From the NCBI RefSeq assembly GCF_012163145.1, contig NZ_JAAVTX010000004.1, forward strand, positions 1 to 64,000: 64,000 nucleotides of DNA, written 5' to 3'. How positions within the stretch are numbered: position 1 is the stretch's first letter; each line of letters begins with the position of its first letter. Source of the stretch: Falsiroseomonas frigidaquae (lineage in GTDB: Bacteria > Pseudomonadota > Alphaproteobacteria > Acetobacterales > Acetobacteraceae). This document shows positions 1 to 9,360 of the stretch, piece by piece. The notes below the pieces were generated by a model. It saw only the letters and a program-made list of their open reading frames with translations. It was not told where the DNA came from and searched no databases. A program made the translations under genes and the position numbers.

Positions 1-79
1 TGGGGGTCTGGGTCTGGGCCATCGACAGTGCCGGGGCCAGCAGCAGGGCTGCGGTGGTGCCGAGAAGAAGGTGCTTCAT
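1..79 (-). CDS. tolB: TolB-like periplasmic protein, N-terminus only
   Basis: Only the first 26 residues lie in the window; the rest runs off the left edge. They form a clean Sec signal peptide: MKHLLL start, an Ala/Leu-rich hydrophobic core and a likely cleavage after SMA. A GGAGGCGACAG ribosome site sits directly before the ATG, and the codons are strongly G/C-ended, unlike the overlapping frame. Position after tolQ, tolR and a tolA-like gene is what identifies it as TolB, the beta-propeller protein of the Tol-Pal system. The visible residues alone do not prove it. Confidence 0.6.
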   Translation of the reverse strand, partial: MKHLLLGTTAALLLAPALSMAQTQTP

Positions 80-413
80 CTGTCGCCTCCGTCTGTTGGG
101 GTGGCGGCGGGGTCGGCTGCGGCGGCGCGTTGGTCGGCGGCTCCGGCACCGGCGGCACCGGGGAAGGATCGGGCGGCGCCGGCACGGCCTCCGCCGGGGC
201 GGCCGGGCCGGGCTGGTCGCCGCGCGCCTGGGCGGGCGGCTCTGCGGAGGTGAACTCCACCGTCATCGCCATCTCGACCGGCGGCGGCAGCGGCCGCGCA
301 TAGCCATAGATCAGCCCGGCCACGCCGAGCAGCAAATGCAGGCCCAGCGAGACGGCGGCCCAGCGCTTCAGCGCCCGGTCATCGTCCGCGGGAAGGAAGA
401 TGGCGCCTGACAA
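76..413 (-). CDS. tolA: TolA/TonB-like short membrane protein (frame uncertain at 3' end)
   Basis: From a TTG at 413 the reading frame gives about 111 residues: a short cytoplasmic lead, one transmembrane helix at about residues 18-36 (HLLLGVAGLIYGYA), then a periplasmic Pro/Glu-rich tail (APPDPSPVPPVPEPP). That is the architecture of the N-terminal half of TolA or TonB. It lies 10 bases after the tolR stop and before the tolB start, the usual tolA slot. There is no room for the TolA C-terminal domain. The frame has no stop before the window edge, so as written it runs through tolB in another frame; a one-base change in the C-rich stretch near 90-115 would instead end it at the TGA of the ATGA overlap with tolB (76-79). 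The start is a best guess because no ATG precedes the helix. Confidence 0.5.
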
Positions 414-423
414 GGCGGTTCCC

Positions 424-912
424 TCAGCGCCCCGCCGGGCGCGCGGCGCCTGGTGCACCTTGCGGACTTTCCGCCAGCAATGCGACGCGGGAGAAGCCGG
501 CCGAGCTGACCACGCCCATAACCTCCATCACCCGACCATAGCTGATGGCGCGGTCGCCGCGCACGAAGATGCGGCGTTCCGGCTGGTTCGGCTGCCGCTG
601 GTTGCTGTCCATGATGGCGCGAAGCTGCGCCACCAGTGCGTCCAGCGGCACCTCCGTCTCCTGCAGGAAGATGGCGCCCTCCGCGGTGACGGAAATGGTC
701 AGCGGGTCCTGTTCCTGGTTCAGGTTGCTGGCCTGGGTGCGCGGCAGGTCCACCGGCACGCCCACGGTCATCAGCGGCGCGGCGACCATGAAGATGATCA
801 GCAGCACCAGCATCACGTCGACCAGCGGCGTGACGTTGATCTCGCTGACCGGCCGGAAGCTGGCCCGCCCGCCGCGTACCGATTTCCTGCCGCCGAAGCT
901 GCCGCCGGCCAT
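424..912 (-). CDS. tolR: TolR, proton-channel subunit of Tol-Pal
   Basis: TolR of 162 residues, ExbD/TolR family. With TolQ it forms the inner-membrane motor that uses the proton gradient to drive TolA during outer-membrane constriction. The diagnostic segment SEINVTPLVDVMLVLLIIF is at about residues 23-41. It contains the conserved membrane Asp (D32) needed for proton coupling, followed by a periplasmic domain ending near residue 145. The C-terminal tail (GAPGAARPAGR) is low complexity. It starts 3 bases after the tolQ stop, so the two are surely co-transcribed. Confidence 0.95.
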   Translation of the reverse strand: MAGGSFGGRKSVRGGRASFRPVSEINVTPLVDVMLVLLIIFMVAAPLMTVGVPVDLPRTQASNLNQEQDPLTISVTAEGAIFLQETEVPLDALVAQLRAIMDSNQRQPNQPERRIFVRGDRAISYGRVMEVMGVVSSAGFSRVALLAESPQGAPGAARPAGR

Positions 913-915
913 GCC

Positions 916-1674
<759 letters not shown>

Positions 1675-1722
1675 AGCGCAATCTCCTTTTCCAGCCGCCG
1701 TCCCATCCGGGTCGGCCGCATC

Positions 1723-2139
1723 TCAGACCAGCCCCTCCAGCGCCGCGCGCCAGGGCGCCGGCAGCCGGGTGGGCCGCAGCCCGTCGGCGCGGACGCAGAC
1801 CAGGCCGACCAGCAGCTTCGCCAGCACCGCTTCCCCCCTCAGAACATGCTGTTCCAGGTCCAGGGTGGCAGCGCCAACCGCCCGCACGCGAGTCGCCACA
1901 TCCAGCGCATCATCGAGTCGGGCGGGCGCCACATACTCCACTTCAATGCGCCGCACCACGAGCATTGCGCTATAACGCTCCATCATAAGCGAATGCGGCA
2001 AGTCCATGGCGCGCAACGATTCGGTCCGAGCCCGTTCTGCCCATTTCAGGTAGTTGGCATGGTAGGCGACGCCGCCCGCATCCGTGTCGTCAAAATAGAC
2101 GCGCAGCCTGTGGCGATGCCCTGTCCAATTCTTGTCCAC
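1723..2139 (-). CDS. ybgC: YbgC-type acyl-CoA thioesterase
   Basis: Hot-dog-fold thioesterase of 138 residues, the normal size. The active-site signature YFDDTDAGGVAYHANYLKW (about residues 15-33) carries the catalytic Asp and the following His. YbgC hydrolyses short or phospholipid-linked acyl-CoA esters and is characteristically the first gene of tol-pal operons, as here. Its start lies 17 bases beyond the ruvB stop, so ruvCAB and tol-pal may share transcripts. Confidence 0.93.
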   Translation of the reverse strand: MDKNWTGHRHRLRVYFDDTDAGGVAYHANYLKWAERARTESLRAMDLPHSLMMERYSAMLVVRRIEVEYVAPARLDDALDVATRVRAVGAATLDLEQHVLRGEAVLAKLLVGLVCVRADGLRPTRLPAPWRAALEGLV

Positions 2140-2156
2140 GCTGCCGGCCTCCCGCC

Positions 2157-3206
2157 TTATTCCTCGAAGGGTGGCGCCTGCGCCAGCAGGTCGAGCTGCG
2201 CCGCGATGGCGCGCGGCGGCATCAGGCCGAGGTGGCGCCAGCCTGGCTCCCCCAGCATGCGCCCGCGCGGCGTCCGCAGCACGAGGCCTTCCTGGATCAG
2301 GAAGGGCTCCACGACTTCCTCCAGCGTATCGCGGCTTTCGGCCAGGGCAGCGGCCAGGGTCTCGACGCCGACCGGGCCGCCATTGTGATGCTCGGCAATG
2401 CGGCGGAGGTAGCGGCGGTCCTGCGCATCCAGGCCCAGCGCATCCACTTCCAGCCGCAGCAGCGCGCCATCCACCATGGGCCGGTCGGCCGCATGGCCGG
2501 AGACCAGGGCGAAGTCCCGGATCCGCCGCAGCAGCCGGCCAGCCACGCGCGGCGTGCCGCGGGACCGCTTGGCGATCTCCAGCGCGCCATCCTCGGTCAG
2601 CGCGAAGCCGAGCTTCTCCGCGCCACGGCGGACGATCAGCAGCAGCTCCTCCACCTCGTAGAATTGCAGGCGCAGCGGAATGCCGAAGCGGTCGCGCAGC
2701 GGCTGGGTCAGCAGGCCGGCGCGGGTGGTGGCGCCGACCAGGGTGAAGGGCGGCAGGTCGATCCGCACGGTCCGGGCGGCCGGACCTTCGCCGATGATCA
2801 GGTCGAGGCAGTAATCCTCCATCGCCGGATACAGCGTTTCCTCGATGGCCGGCTGCAGGCGGTGGATCTCGTCGACGAACAGCACGTCGCGCGGCTGCAG
2901 GTTGGTGAGGATCGCCGCCAGGTCGCCCGCCCGCTGCAGGATCGGGCCGGAGGTGGCGCGGAAGCCGACGCCGAGCTCACGGGAGACGATCTGCGCCAGC
3001 GTGGTCTTGCCGAGGCCGGGCGGGCCGAACAGTAGCACATGGTCCATCGCCTCGGCACGCTGGCGCGCGGCGCCGATGAAGACGTGCAGGTTTTCCCGCA
3101 GCGGCTTCTGGCCGATGAAGTCGGACAGGGTCTGCGGGCGCAGGCTGCCCTCGGCGCCGTCCTCCTCCTGCCTTGCGCCGGCGGTCAGGCGTTCGCTGTC
3201 GCTCAT
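2157..3206 (-). CDS. ruvB: RuvB, Holliday-junction branch-migration ATPase
   Basis: RuvB of 349 residues, an AAA+ hexameric motor that pulls DNA through RuvA-bound Holliday junctions. The Walker A motif GPPGLGKTT is near residue 62, the Walker B motif VDEIHR near residue 110 and the sensor region [18 protein letters not shown] near residue 160. The C-terminal winged helix carries [15 protein letters not shown]. It overlaps the end of ruvA by 4 bases (ATGA), which implies translational coupling. Confidence 0.98.
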   Translation of the reverse strand: MSDSERLTAGARQEEDGAEGSLRPQTLSDFIGQKPLRENLHVFIGAARQRAEAMDHVLLFGPPGLGKTTLAQIVSRELGVGFRATSGPILQRAGDLAAILTNLQPRDVLFVDEIHRLQPAIEETLYPAMEDYCLDLIIGEGPAARTVRIDLPPFTLVGATTRAGLLTQPLRDRFGIPLRLQFYEVEELLLIVRRGAEKLGFALTEDGALEIAKRSRGTPRVAGRLLRRIRDFALVSGHAADRPMVDGALLRLEVDALGLDAQDRRYLRRIAEHHNGGPVGVETLAAALAESRDTLEEVVEPFLIQEGLVLRTPRGRMLGEPGWRHLGLMPPRAIAAQLDLLAQAPPFEE

Positions 3207-3829
3207 CGGGGCGCCATCTCCTTCAGCGCCTCGGTGATCAGCGCCCCCAGCGCGGCGTCATCGCCCAGGCGGCGGGCGCCGCGGGCGACGGCGGCGGCGG
3301 CCTCCGGGCGCTTCCAGCCGAGATTGACCAAAGCGGAGACCGCATCCGCCTGCGGGCCGGCGGGTTCGGCCGCAGGCATGGCCTCTCCGGCGCCGACACC
3401 ATCGGCGTCCGGCATGGCGCGGCCGACCGCCCACTTCTGCATCGCCGGCTCATCCACGATGCGGGTGGCCGTCGCGGCGCCGAGACCCTTCACATCCGCC
3501 AGCCGCTTGCGTTCCTTGGTGGCGATGGCGCGGGCGAGGTCACCGGGGGTGAGGCCGGAGAGCACCAGCAGCGCCTTCTGCGGGCCGACGGTCTTGACCT
3601 CGATCAAAGCGAGGAAGGCATCGCGCTCCGTCGCGTCCAGGAAGCCGAACAGGGTGATGGCGTCCTGGCTGACGCGGGTCTCCACCAGCAGCTTCTGCAC
3701 GCCTTCGCGTGCCGTCATCCGGTCCAGCGTCTTGCGGGAGCAATGGACGAGGTAGCCGACGCCGTTGACGTCGAGGACGCAGGCGCCGTCCTGCACCTGG
3801 TCCACCAGGCCGCGGAGGGAGCCGATCAT
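3203..3829 (-). CDS. ruvA: RuvA, Holliday-junction binding protein
   Basis: RuvA of 208 residues. I place the start at the ATG at 3829 (MIGSLRG), which is the family N-terminus; the longer open frame upstream only reads through the GC-rich repeat element. The OB-fold domain occupies residues 1-63, followed by two helix-hairpin-helix motifs (including [11 protein letters not shown] and [12 protein letters not shown]). A variable linker rich in Ala/Pro/Glu precedes the C-terminal RuvB-binding domain ([18 protein letters not shown]). Confidence 0.96.
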   Translation of the reverse strand: MIGSLRGLVDQVQDGACVLDVNGVGYLVHCSRKTLDRMTAREGVQKLLVETRVSQDAITLFGFLDATERDAFLALIEVKTVGPQKALLVLSGLTPGDLARAIATKERKRLADVKGLGAATATRIVDEPAMQKWAVGRAMPDADGVGAGEAMPAAEPAGPQADAVSALVNLGWKRPEAAAAVARGARRLGDDAALGALITEALKEMAPR

Positions 3830-3860
3830 GGGTGCGACCTCTCCAAGCAACCGCGCAAAG

Positions 3861-3958
3861 CCCTCCCCCCCCTGGGGGGGAGGGTTGGGTGGGGGGGACA
3901 CGGCAGGACGGGCGCGCCTAGCCCCCCACCCCAACCCTCCCCCCCAAGGGGGGGAGGG
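3861..3958. repeat. Pair of inverted REP-like G-rich hairpin elements
   Basis: Two copies of one element lie head to head between ruvC and ruvA. Copy A (3861-3897, plus) has an 11-bp perfect stem (CCCTCCCCCCC / GGGGGGGAGGG, loop CT) followed by TTGGGTGGGGGGG. Copy B (3958-3922, minus) is nearly identical, with loop TT. A third, diverged copy is at 13141-13180. Each G-strand also reads as four G-tracts with 1-2 base loops, a quadruplex-forming pattern. Because A and B are inverted they could also pair as one long hairpin. The element fills most of the 145-bp gap. Confidence 0.85.
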
Positions 3959-3974
3959 AGCAGCCTTGCCCCCC

Positions 3975-4496
3975 TCACGACGCCGCCCTCGCCACCGCCG
4001 CGGAGAAGGCGTTCCGCGTCGACCGGTGATGCGCGTGGCAAATGGCGATCGCCAGCGCATCCGCCGCATCCGCCCGCTTGAAGGTCACTCCCGGCAGCAA
4101 GTGGCGAACCATGGCCTGGACCTGTTCCTTCGCCGCATGGCCATTGCCGACCACGGCGCGCTTCACTTCCATGGCGCCATATTCCCGCACCACCAGCCCG
4201 GCCAGCGCCGGGGCCAGCAGCACCACGCCGCGGGCCTGGCCAAGTTTCAGCGCAGATTCGGGATTGCGTGCGACATAGGTGTGCTCCACCGCCGCCTCAT
4301 CCGGCGATTGCGCGGCAATCACCGCCGCCAGACCGTTGTGCAGCGTCAGCAGCCGGTGGTGCAGGTCATCCCCGGCCTGGGTGGAGATCACGCCCTCGGC
4401 GCAGAAGCGCAGCCGGTAGCCGTCATGCTCCACCAGCCCCCAGCCGGTGTGCTGGAGGCCGGGATCGAGGCCAAGAATGCGAATCGGGCGCGCCAT
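3975..4496 (-). CDS. ruvC: RuvC, Holliday-junction endonuclease
   Basis: RuvC of 173 residues, the resolvase of the RuvABC system. Acidic catalytic residues sit in the expected places: D11 in ILGLDPG, a Glu in AAVEHTYVA near residue 70, and the Asp pair in ADAADALAIA near residue 144. The C-terminal tail (RSTRNAFSAAVARAAS) is slightly longer than the E. coli protein. It is the first gene of a minus-strand run ruvC-ruvA-ruvB-ybgC-tolQRAB. Confidence 0.97.
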   Translation of the reverse strand: MARPIRILGLDPGLQHTGWGLVEHDGYRLRFCAEGVISTQAGDDLHHRLLTLHNGLAAVIAAQSPDEAAVEHTYVARNPESALKLGQARGVVLLAPALAGLVVREYGAMEVKRAVVGNGHAAKEQVQAMVRHLLPGVTFKRADAADALAIAICHAHHRSTRNAFSAAVARAAS

Positions 4497-4521
4497 GCGC
4501 CTTCATAGCAGATGCCGGGCG

Positions 4522-6558
4522 TTACCCGAGCACCGCCAGCCCATCCGCCGCCCGCACCCCCTGCCCTTCCGGCAGGACGAAAAGCGGGTTGATCTCCGCT
4601 TCCAGCAGCCGCTCGCCCAGCGCCTCACCCATGCGGGAGAAGGCGAGCACGGCGTCGACCAGCGCCGGCACATCGGCCGCCGGCGCGCCGCGGAACCCGG
4701 CGAGGACGCGCGCCACCTTCAACCCGCGCACCATCGCCTCCGCATCGTCGCGCGTCAGCGGCAGCATGCGGAGCTGCGTATCCCCGAACACCTCCGCCGC
4801 CGTGCCGCCGGCACCGAGCAGCACCGCGCTGCCCAGATGCGGGTCGCGGACGATGCCCAGAATCATCTCGATGCCGCCGGAGATCTGTTCCTGCACCAGC
4901 AGGCCCTCGGCCCAGGGCAGCTTTGCCAGCAGCGCCGCGCCGACCTCCGCCACCCGGTCCGGCGTCACGTTCAGCACGACTCCGCCGATGTCGGACTTAT
5001 GCGCCAGGTCACGGGCCAGCAGCTTCACCACCAGGCGCGGGCCAAGGCCCTGGGCCGCCTGCTGTGCCGCCGCGGGCGTCACGGCGCTGGCTTCCCGGGT
5101 CGCGGGGATGCCGAAATGGGCGAACAGCGCCTTGCTCTCCGCCTCGTTCAGCTTGCCGTGCGGCAGGCCGGGCGGCAGGGCTTCGACCTCGGGCGTCGCG
5201 GGCCGGAAGGCCGGGCGCGCCAACGCGGCCAGGATGGCGGCGATGCCTTCCGGCGTGGTGCTGGCGGGCACGCCGCGCGCATTCAGCCCGGCGGCGATCT
5301 GCGGCGCATGCGGGCTGACATAGGCGATCACCGGCTTTGCCGAATCGCCACGCGCCTCCAGCATCGCATCGGCCACCAGCTCCGGCTGCGCCAGGGCGGA
5401 ACTGCCGACCACCACCACGAGCTGGTCATAGAGGTCGCTGGCCAACAGCGTGCGGATGGCGCCGCGGAACAGATCCGGCCGCAGCCCGGCGAGCGTCACG
5501 TCCACCGGGTTGCCGACCGGCGCCTCGCCCAGCAGGGCGGCCAGGCTGTCGCGCACTGTCGCATCCGGCGCCGGCACGCTGCCGCCGGCGAGCCCCACCG
5601 CATCCGCCACCAGCGCCCCGGCGCCACCCGTGGAGGTCAGCACGGCCACGCGGAAGCCTTCGGCCCGGCGGCCCTGCGCCAGGGCGGCGGGCACTTCCAG
5701 CAGGTCGGAAAAACGTTCCGCCCGGATCACGCCGAGGCCGGCGAAGAAGGCGTCATACATCCGATCCGCCCCGGCCATCGCCCCGGTATGGGAGATGGCG
5801 GCGAGCGCCCCGGCCTCGGAGCGGCCGACCTTGAAGGCGACCACCGGCTTGCCGGCCTCGGCGGCACGGCGCGCGGCGGCGCGGAAGGCCGCCGGGTTGC
5901 GAAGGCCTTCGAGATACAGCGCGATGGCCGTGGTCGCCGGGTCGTCCACCAGCGCGTCCAGCACCTCCGCCACCTCGATATCGCCTTCGTTGCCGGTGGC
6001 GACCAGCTTGGCGAAGCCGATGCCGGCCGCGGCGCCGCGCGACAGCAGCGCGCCCAGGATGCCGCCGGATTGCGAGACGACGGACAGCCCGCCCGGCGGC
6101 AGATCGGGAAACTCCAGCGCGCCGGAGGCACTCAGCACGATGTGGTCGGTCAGGTTCACCACGCCGATGGTGTTCGGCCCGAGCAGCCGCATGGCGCCCG
6201 CCGCGCGCTTCAGCGCGGATTGCTTCTCGGCCCCCGCCTCACCCGTCTCGCCATAGCCGCCGGCCAGCACGATCGCGGCCTGGCAGCCCTTGGCCGCGAG
6301 ATCCCGCACCGCGGCCTCCGCGCGTTCCGGACCGACCAGCACGATGCCGACATCCGGCGCGCCCGGCAGGCTCGCCACATCCTTGTAGCAGGGCAGGCCG
6401 GCGATTTCCGTGGCACGTGGATTCACCGGCCAGACCGCACCGGAAAAGCCGTGCCGCAGCAGGTAGCCCACCGGCCGCCCGCCGGTCTTGGTGGCGTCGG
6501 CAGAGGCGCCGACCACCGCCACGCTGCGCGGCCGCAGCAGCGCCTGGAAGGCGCTCAC
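4522..6558 (-). CDS. NDP-forming acyl-CoA synthetase family protein (CoA-binding + ATP-grasp)
   Basis: Protein of 678 residues in the single-chain acyl/acetyl-CoA synthetase (NDP-forming) family, which interconverts an acid, CoA and ATP with the acyl-CoA. The order is an N-terminal CoA-binding Rossmann domain (RPRSVAVVGAS near residue 9), succinyl-CoA-synthetase-like domains with the phospho-histidine loop ISHTGAMAG near residue 253, and a C-terminal ATP-grasp domain from about residue 450 (VVKLLARDLAHKSDIGGV). It overlaps the upstream hydratase gene by 4 bases. The neighbouring hydratase and receptor suggest activation or recovery of an imported organic acid as a CoA ester; the substrate is unknown. 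Confidence 0.88.
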   Translation of the reverse strand: MSAFQALLRPRSVAVVGASADATKTGGRPVGYLLRHGFSGAVWPVNPRATEIAGLPCYKDVASLPGAPDVGIVLVGPERAEAAVRDLAAKGCQAAIVLAGGYGETGEAGAEKQSALKRAAGAMRLLGPNTIGVVNLTDHIVLSASGALEFPDLPPGGLSVVSQSGGILGALLSRGAAAGIGFAKLVATGNEGDIEVAEVLDALVDDPATTAIALYLEGLRNPAAFRAAARRAAEAGKPVVAFKVGRSEAGALAAISHTGAMAGADRMYDAFFAGLGVIRAERFSDLLEVPAALAQGRRAEGFRVAVLTSTGGAGALVADAVGLAGGSVPAPDATVRDSLAALLGEAPVGNPVDVTLAGLRPDLFRGAIRTLLASDLYDQLVVVVGSSALAQPELVADAMLEARGDSAKPVIAYVSPHAPQIAAGLNARGVPASTTPEGIAAILAALARPAFRPATPEVEALPPGLPHGKLNEAESKALFAHFGIPATREASAVTPAAAQQAAQGLGPRLVVKLLARDLAHKSDIGGVVLNVTPDRVAEVGAALLAKLPWAEGLLVQEQISGGIEMILGIVRDPHLGSAVLLGAGGTAAEVFGDTQLRMLPLTRDDAEAMVRGLKVARVLAGFRGAPAADVPALVDAVLAFSRMGEALGERLLEAEINPLFVLPEGQGVRAADGLAVLG

Positions 6559-7337
6559 TTCTTCGACTTCTCGAGGAAGGCGGCGACGGAGGCGCGGTGC
6601 TCGGCCGTGGTGTAGCAGATCGCCTGGGACTGGCTGCCGATGGCGAGAACCTGCTCGAAGCTGGTCTCCAGGCTGCGGTCGAGCGTCGCCTTGGCCAGCG
6701 CCAGGGCGGCGATGGAATGGGCGCCCATCTGCGCCGCCCAGTCCTGCGCCGCCGCCGCCAGATCGGCATCCGGCACCACGCGGTCGGCCAGGCCGATGGT
6801 CAGTGCCTCCGCCGCATCGACGCGGCGCGCGGTGAAGACCAGTTCCTTGGCGCGGATCAGCCCGACGCGGCGCGGCAGGAAATACATGCCGCCGCCATCC
6901 GGGATCAGGCCTCGGGCGAGGAAGCTCATGGTGAAATGAGCCTTCTCACCGGCGATGATGAAATCGCAGGCCAGCGCCACATCCGCGCCGAGCCCGGCCG
7001 CCGCGCCATTCACCGCGGCGATCACCGGCTTCGGCATGTGGTGCAGCAGCGTCACCGCGCGATGGGTGCGCGCCTGGCGCCGCCAGCCATTGATGGCGAC
7101 ATCCTCTGGCGGGGCCTCCAGGCGATTCTTCATGCCGCGCACATCGCCGCCGGCACAGAAGGCGGTGCCGGCGCCGGTGACGACCAGCGCCTTGATCGCC
7201 GGGTCCGCCGCCACCGCCTCCAGCGCCGCGATCATCTCGCCGCGCATGGCATCGTCGATGGCATTCCGCACCGCGGGGCGGTTCAGCGTCAGCGTGGCGA
7301 TGCCGCTGTCGGTGGTGAGCAGGATGGCGTCGGACAT
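6555..7337 (-). CDS. Enoyl-CoA hydratase/isomerase, PaaG-like active site
   Basis: Crotonase-fold protein of 260 residues. The oxyanion-hole segments are visible as AFCAGGDVRGM (near residue 60) and NGAAAGLGADVALACDF (near residue 105). The motif GLIPDGGGMYFLP carries Asp where classical hydratases use Glu; this Asp form is typical of PaaG-type isomerases, so isomerisation of an unsaturated acyl-CoA is as likely as hydration. It sits between a Bug receptor gene (12-base gap) and the CoA-ligase gene (4-base overlap), so all three are one operon. Confidence 0.9.
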   Translation of the reverse strand: MSDAILLTTDSGIATLTLNRPAVRNAIDDAMRGEMIAALEAVAADPAIKALVVTGAGTAFCAGGDVRGMKNRLEAPPEDVAINGWRRQARTHRAVTLLHHMPKPVIAAVNGAAAGLGADVALACDFIIAGEKAHFTMSFLARGLIPDGGGMYFLPRRVGLIRAKELVFTARRVDAAEALTIGLADRVVPDADLAAAAQDWAAQMGAHSIAALALAKATLDRSLETSFEQVLAIGSQSQAICYTTAEHRASVAAFLEKSKK

Positions 7338-7349
7338 GTGGGCTTCGCC

Positions 7350-8336
7350 TTACTGGACGCGGAGGTTGGCGCGCTCGACCACGCGCGACCAGCGCTCACG
7401 GTCCGAGGCGAGCAGGCGGGTGAAATGCGCCGGCTCCGGGCTCGGCGCGATCTCATCGACGCCGGAAGCGATCAGGCGGCTCTTGATGTCCGGCTGGTTG
7501 ATTGCGGCGACGGCGGCGGCGTGCAGCACCGCGATGCGGTCGGCCGGCGTGCCGGCCGGGGCGAGGAAGCCGTACCAGGTCGAGCTGTCGAGTTCCGGAA
7601 AGCCCTGCTCCACGCTGGTGGACAGGTTGGGCAGCGCGACGCTGCGCGACTGACCGGCAATGGCGATGGCGCGGATCTTCTCCGCCTCGATATGCGGCTG
7701 CAGCGGGGCCGAGGCATTGGTCAGCAGGTCGACCCGGCCTGCGAGCAGGTCGTTCAGCGCCGGGCCGGTGCCGCGGTAGTGGATCGGCTCCATCTCGATG
7801 CCCAGCACCACGCCGATCATCGCGCCCAGCGCATGGCCATTGGTGCCGACGCCCGGCGTGCCGAAGCGCAGCGGCTGGCCGCGCGACTTGCCCAGGGCCT
7901 GCAACTCCCGAAGGTTGGTCGCCTGCACGCTGGGGTGCACCGTGATGACGTTGGGCGAGGCGCCAAGCCAGCAGATCGCGGCGAAGTCCTTCACCGGGTC
8001 ATAGGGCAGCCGCGTCTGCACCAGGGAGGAAATCACGAAGCTGCCGGAGCCGGCGAGCAGAATGGTGTGGCCATCGGGCTCAGCCTTCGCCACGGCGTCG
8101 TTGCCGATCACGCCGCCGGCGCCGCCGCGGTTCTCCACCACGACCGGCTGGCCGAGGCGCTGCGCCATGGCATCGCCGATCATGCGGCCGACCACGTCGT
8201 TGCTGCCGCCGGCAGTGAACGGGATGACCATGCGGACAGGGCGGTTCGGGAAAGCCTGGGCCGCGGCGCCGCGCGGCAGGATGGCGGTGGTGCCCAGGGC
8301 AGCCAGGCCCAGCAGGGCGTCGCGGCGACGGATCAT
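7350..8336 (-). CDS. Bug/TctC-family periplasmic solute receptor
   Basis: Receptor of 328 residues with an Ala/Leu-rich export signal (about residues 1-26, ending AAAQA). It has the Bug-family hallmarks: RMVIPFTAGGSNDVVGR near residue 35 and VVVENRGGAGGVIG near residue 57. The family binds carboxylates, amino acids or aromatic acids and normally feeds a TctAB-type transporter, but none is encoded nearby. It leads an operon with a hydratase and a CoA ligase and is divergent from a LysR gene, so its ligand is probably the acid metabolised by those enzymes. Confidence 0.93.
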   Translation of the reverse strand: MIRRRDALLGLAALGTTAILPRGAAAQAFPNRPVRMVIPFTAGGSNDVVGRMIGDAMAQRLGQPVVVENRGGAGGVIGNDAVAKAEPDGHTILLAGSGSFVISSLVQTRLPYDPVKDFAAICWLGASPNVITVHPSVQATNLRELQALGKSRGQPLRFGTPGVGTNGHALGAMIGVVLGIEMEPIHYRGTGPALNDLLAGRVDLLTNASAPLQPHIEAEKIRAIAIAGQSRSVALPNLSTSVEQGFPELDSSTWYGFLAPAGTPADRIAVLHAAAVAAINQPDIKSRLIASGVDEIAPSPEPAHFTRLLASDRERWSRVVERANLRVQ

Positions 8337-8463
8337 GGTGTGTCCTCCTTAGGGGTGGCGGGTCTTGGAACGGGCCCGCGCAGGGTGCTGTCTGCCGGGA
8401 ACGAACCGGCGGCGCCAGCCTGCAATCCTTGCCCTACCCCAAGCCGGCGTTATGCTGACCCGC

Positions 8464-9345
8464 ATGCCGGACCCACTTCCCCCCCTCGCTGCGCTGCGCA
8501 CCTTCGCCCTGGTGGCGGAAACCGGCAGCCTGACCGCCGCCGGCGCCCGGCTGAACCTGACCCAGCCCGCCATCAGCCGCCGCATCCGCGAATTGGAGGC
8601 GGCGCTGGGCGTCACGCTGGTGCATCGCGGCGCCAATGCGCTGCGGCTGACGGAGGACGGGCTGCGCTACGCCGCCGCCCTGCAGCAGGCCTTCGCCGGC
8701 ATCGCCGCGGCGACGCTGGAACTGCGCGGCACCGCCGCCGCCCCGCTGCGCATCCGCGCCTACACCACCTGGGCGATGCGCTGGCTGATCCCCCGCCTGC
8801 CCCGCTTCCGTGCCCGCCATCCGGGGCTGGAGGTGGAGGTGGTGACCTCCACCAGCCCCGCCGTGGATTTCGCGCGGGAGGGGCTGGACGCCGCCATCCG
8901 CACCGCCCCCGCCGGCACGCCCCCGATGCGCGGCGCGGTGCGCCTGCAGGCGGTGCATGTGGCGCCCTTCGCCGCGCCGGCCGCGGCGCGGCAGGGGCTG
9001 GACCGGCTGACCTGGCTCGGCAGCCGGGTGCGGCCGCGTGACTGGGGCAGCTGGTGCGCCGCCGCCGGCCTCACCCCGCCCGCCACCCCGCCACTGCTGT
9101 TCGAGAGCACCTCCCTGGCCATCCAGGCGGCGCTGGAGGGGCTGGGCGTGGTCATCTGCACGCCTGATTTCGTCGAGGAGGAGGTGCGCCGCCGCCGGCT
9201 GCGGCGCATGTCGCCGATATCGGCTGCCACGGGGGACCATTACTGGCTGCTGCAACCGCCCGGCGCGCCGCGGAGCGGGGGGGAGGCGTTCCGGGACTGG
9301 CTGCGCGATGAAGTTGCCGCCATCCCGCGCGGCGCGGCGCGATAA
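8464..9345 (+). CDS. LysR-type transcriptional regulator
   Basis: LysR-family regulator of 293 residues. I chose the ATG at 8464 (MPDPLPPLAALRTFALVAE) because it places the winged helix-turn-helix at the family position; an ATG at 8452 would add four residues. The recognition helix region is LNLTQPAISRRIRELE and the effector domain begins near residue 90. It is divergent from the Bug/hydratase/CoA-ligase operon, the usual arrangement for a regulator of that operon. The order of C-terminal features resembles GcvA-type members. Confidence 0.92.
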   Translation: MPDPLPPLAALRTFALVAETGSLTAAGARLNLTQPAISRRIRELEAALGVTLVHRGANALRLTEDGLRYAAALQQAFAGIAAATLELRGTAAAPLRIRAYTTWAMRWLIPRLPRFRARHPGLEVEVVTSTSPAVDFAREGLDAAIRTAPAGTPPMRGAVRLQAVHVAPFAAPAAARQGLDRLTWLGSRVRPRDWGSWCAAAGLTPPATPPLLFESTSLAIQAALEGLGVVICTPDFVEEEVRRRRLRRMSPISAATGDHYWLLQPPGAPRSGGEAFRDWLRDEVAAIPRGAAR

Positions 9346-9360
9346 TCCGTGCTCTCCGCG

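Noticed and set aside
3203-4069. Extended 288-residue RuvA start
   Set aside because: The extra N-terminus is a read-through of the G/C repeat element; the family start is at 3829.
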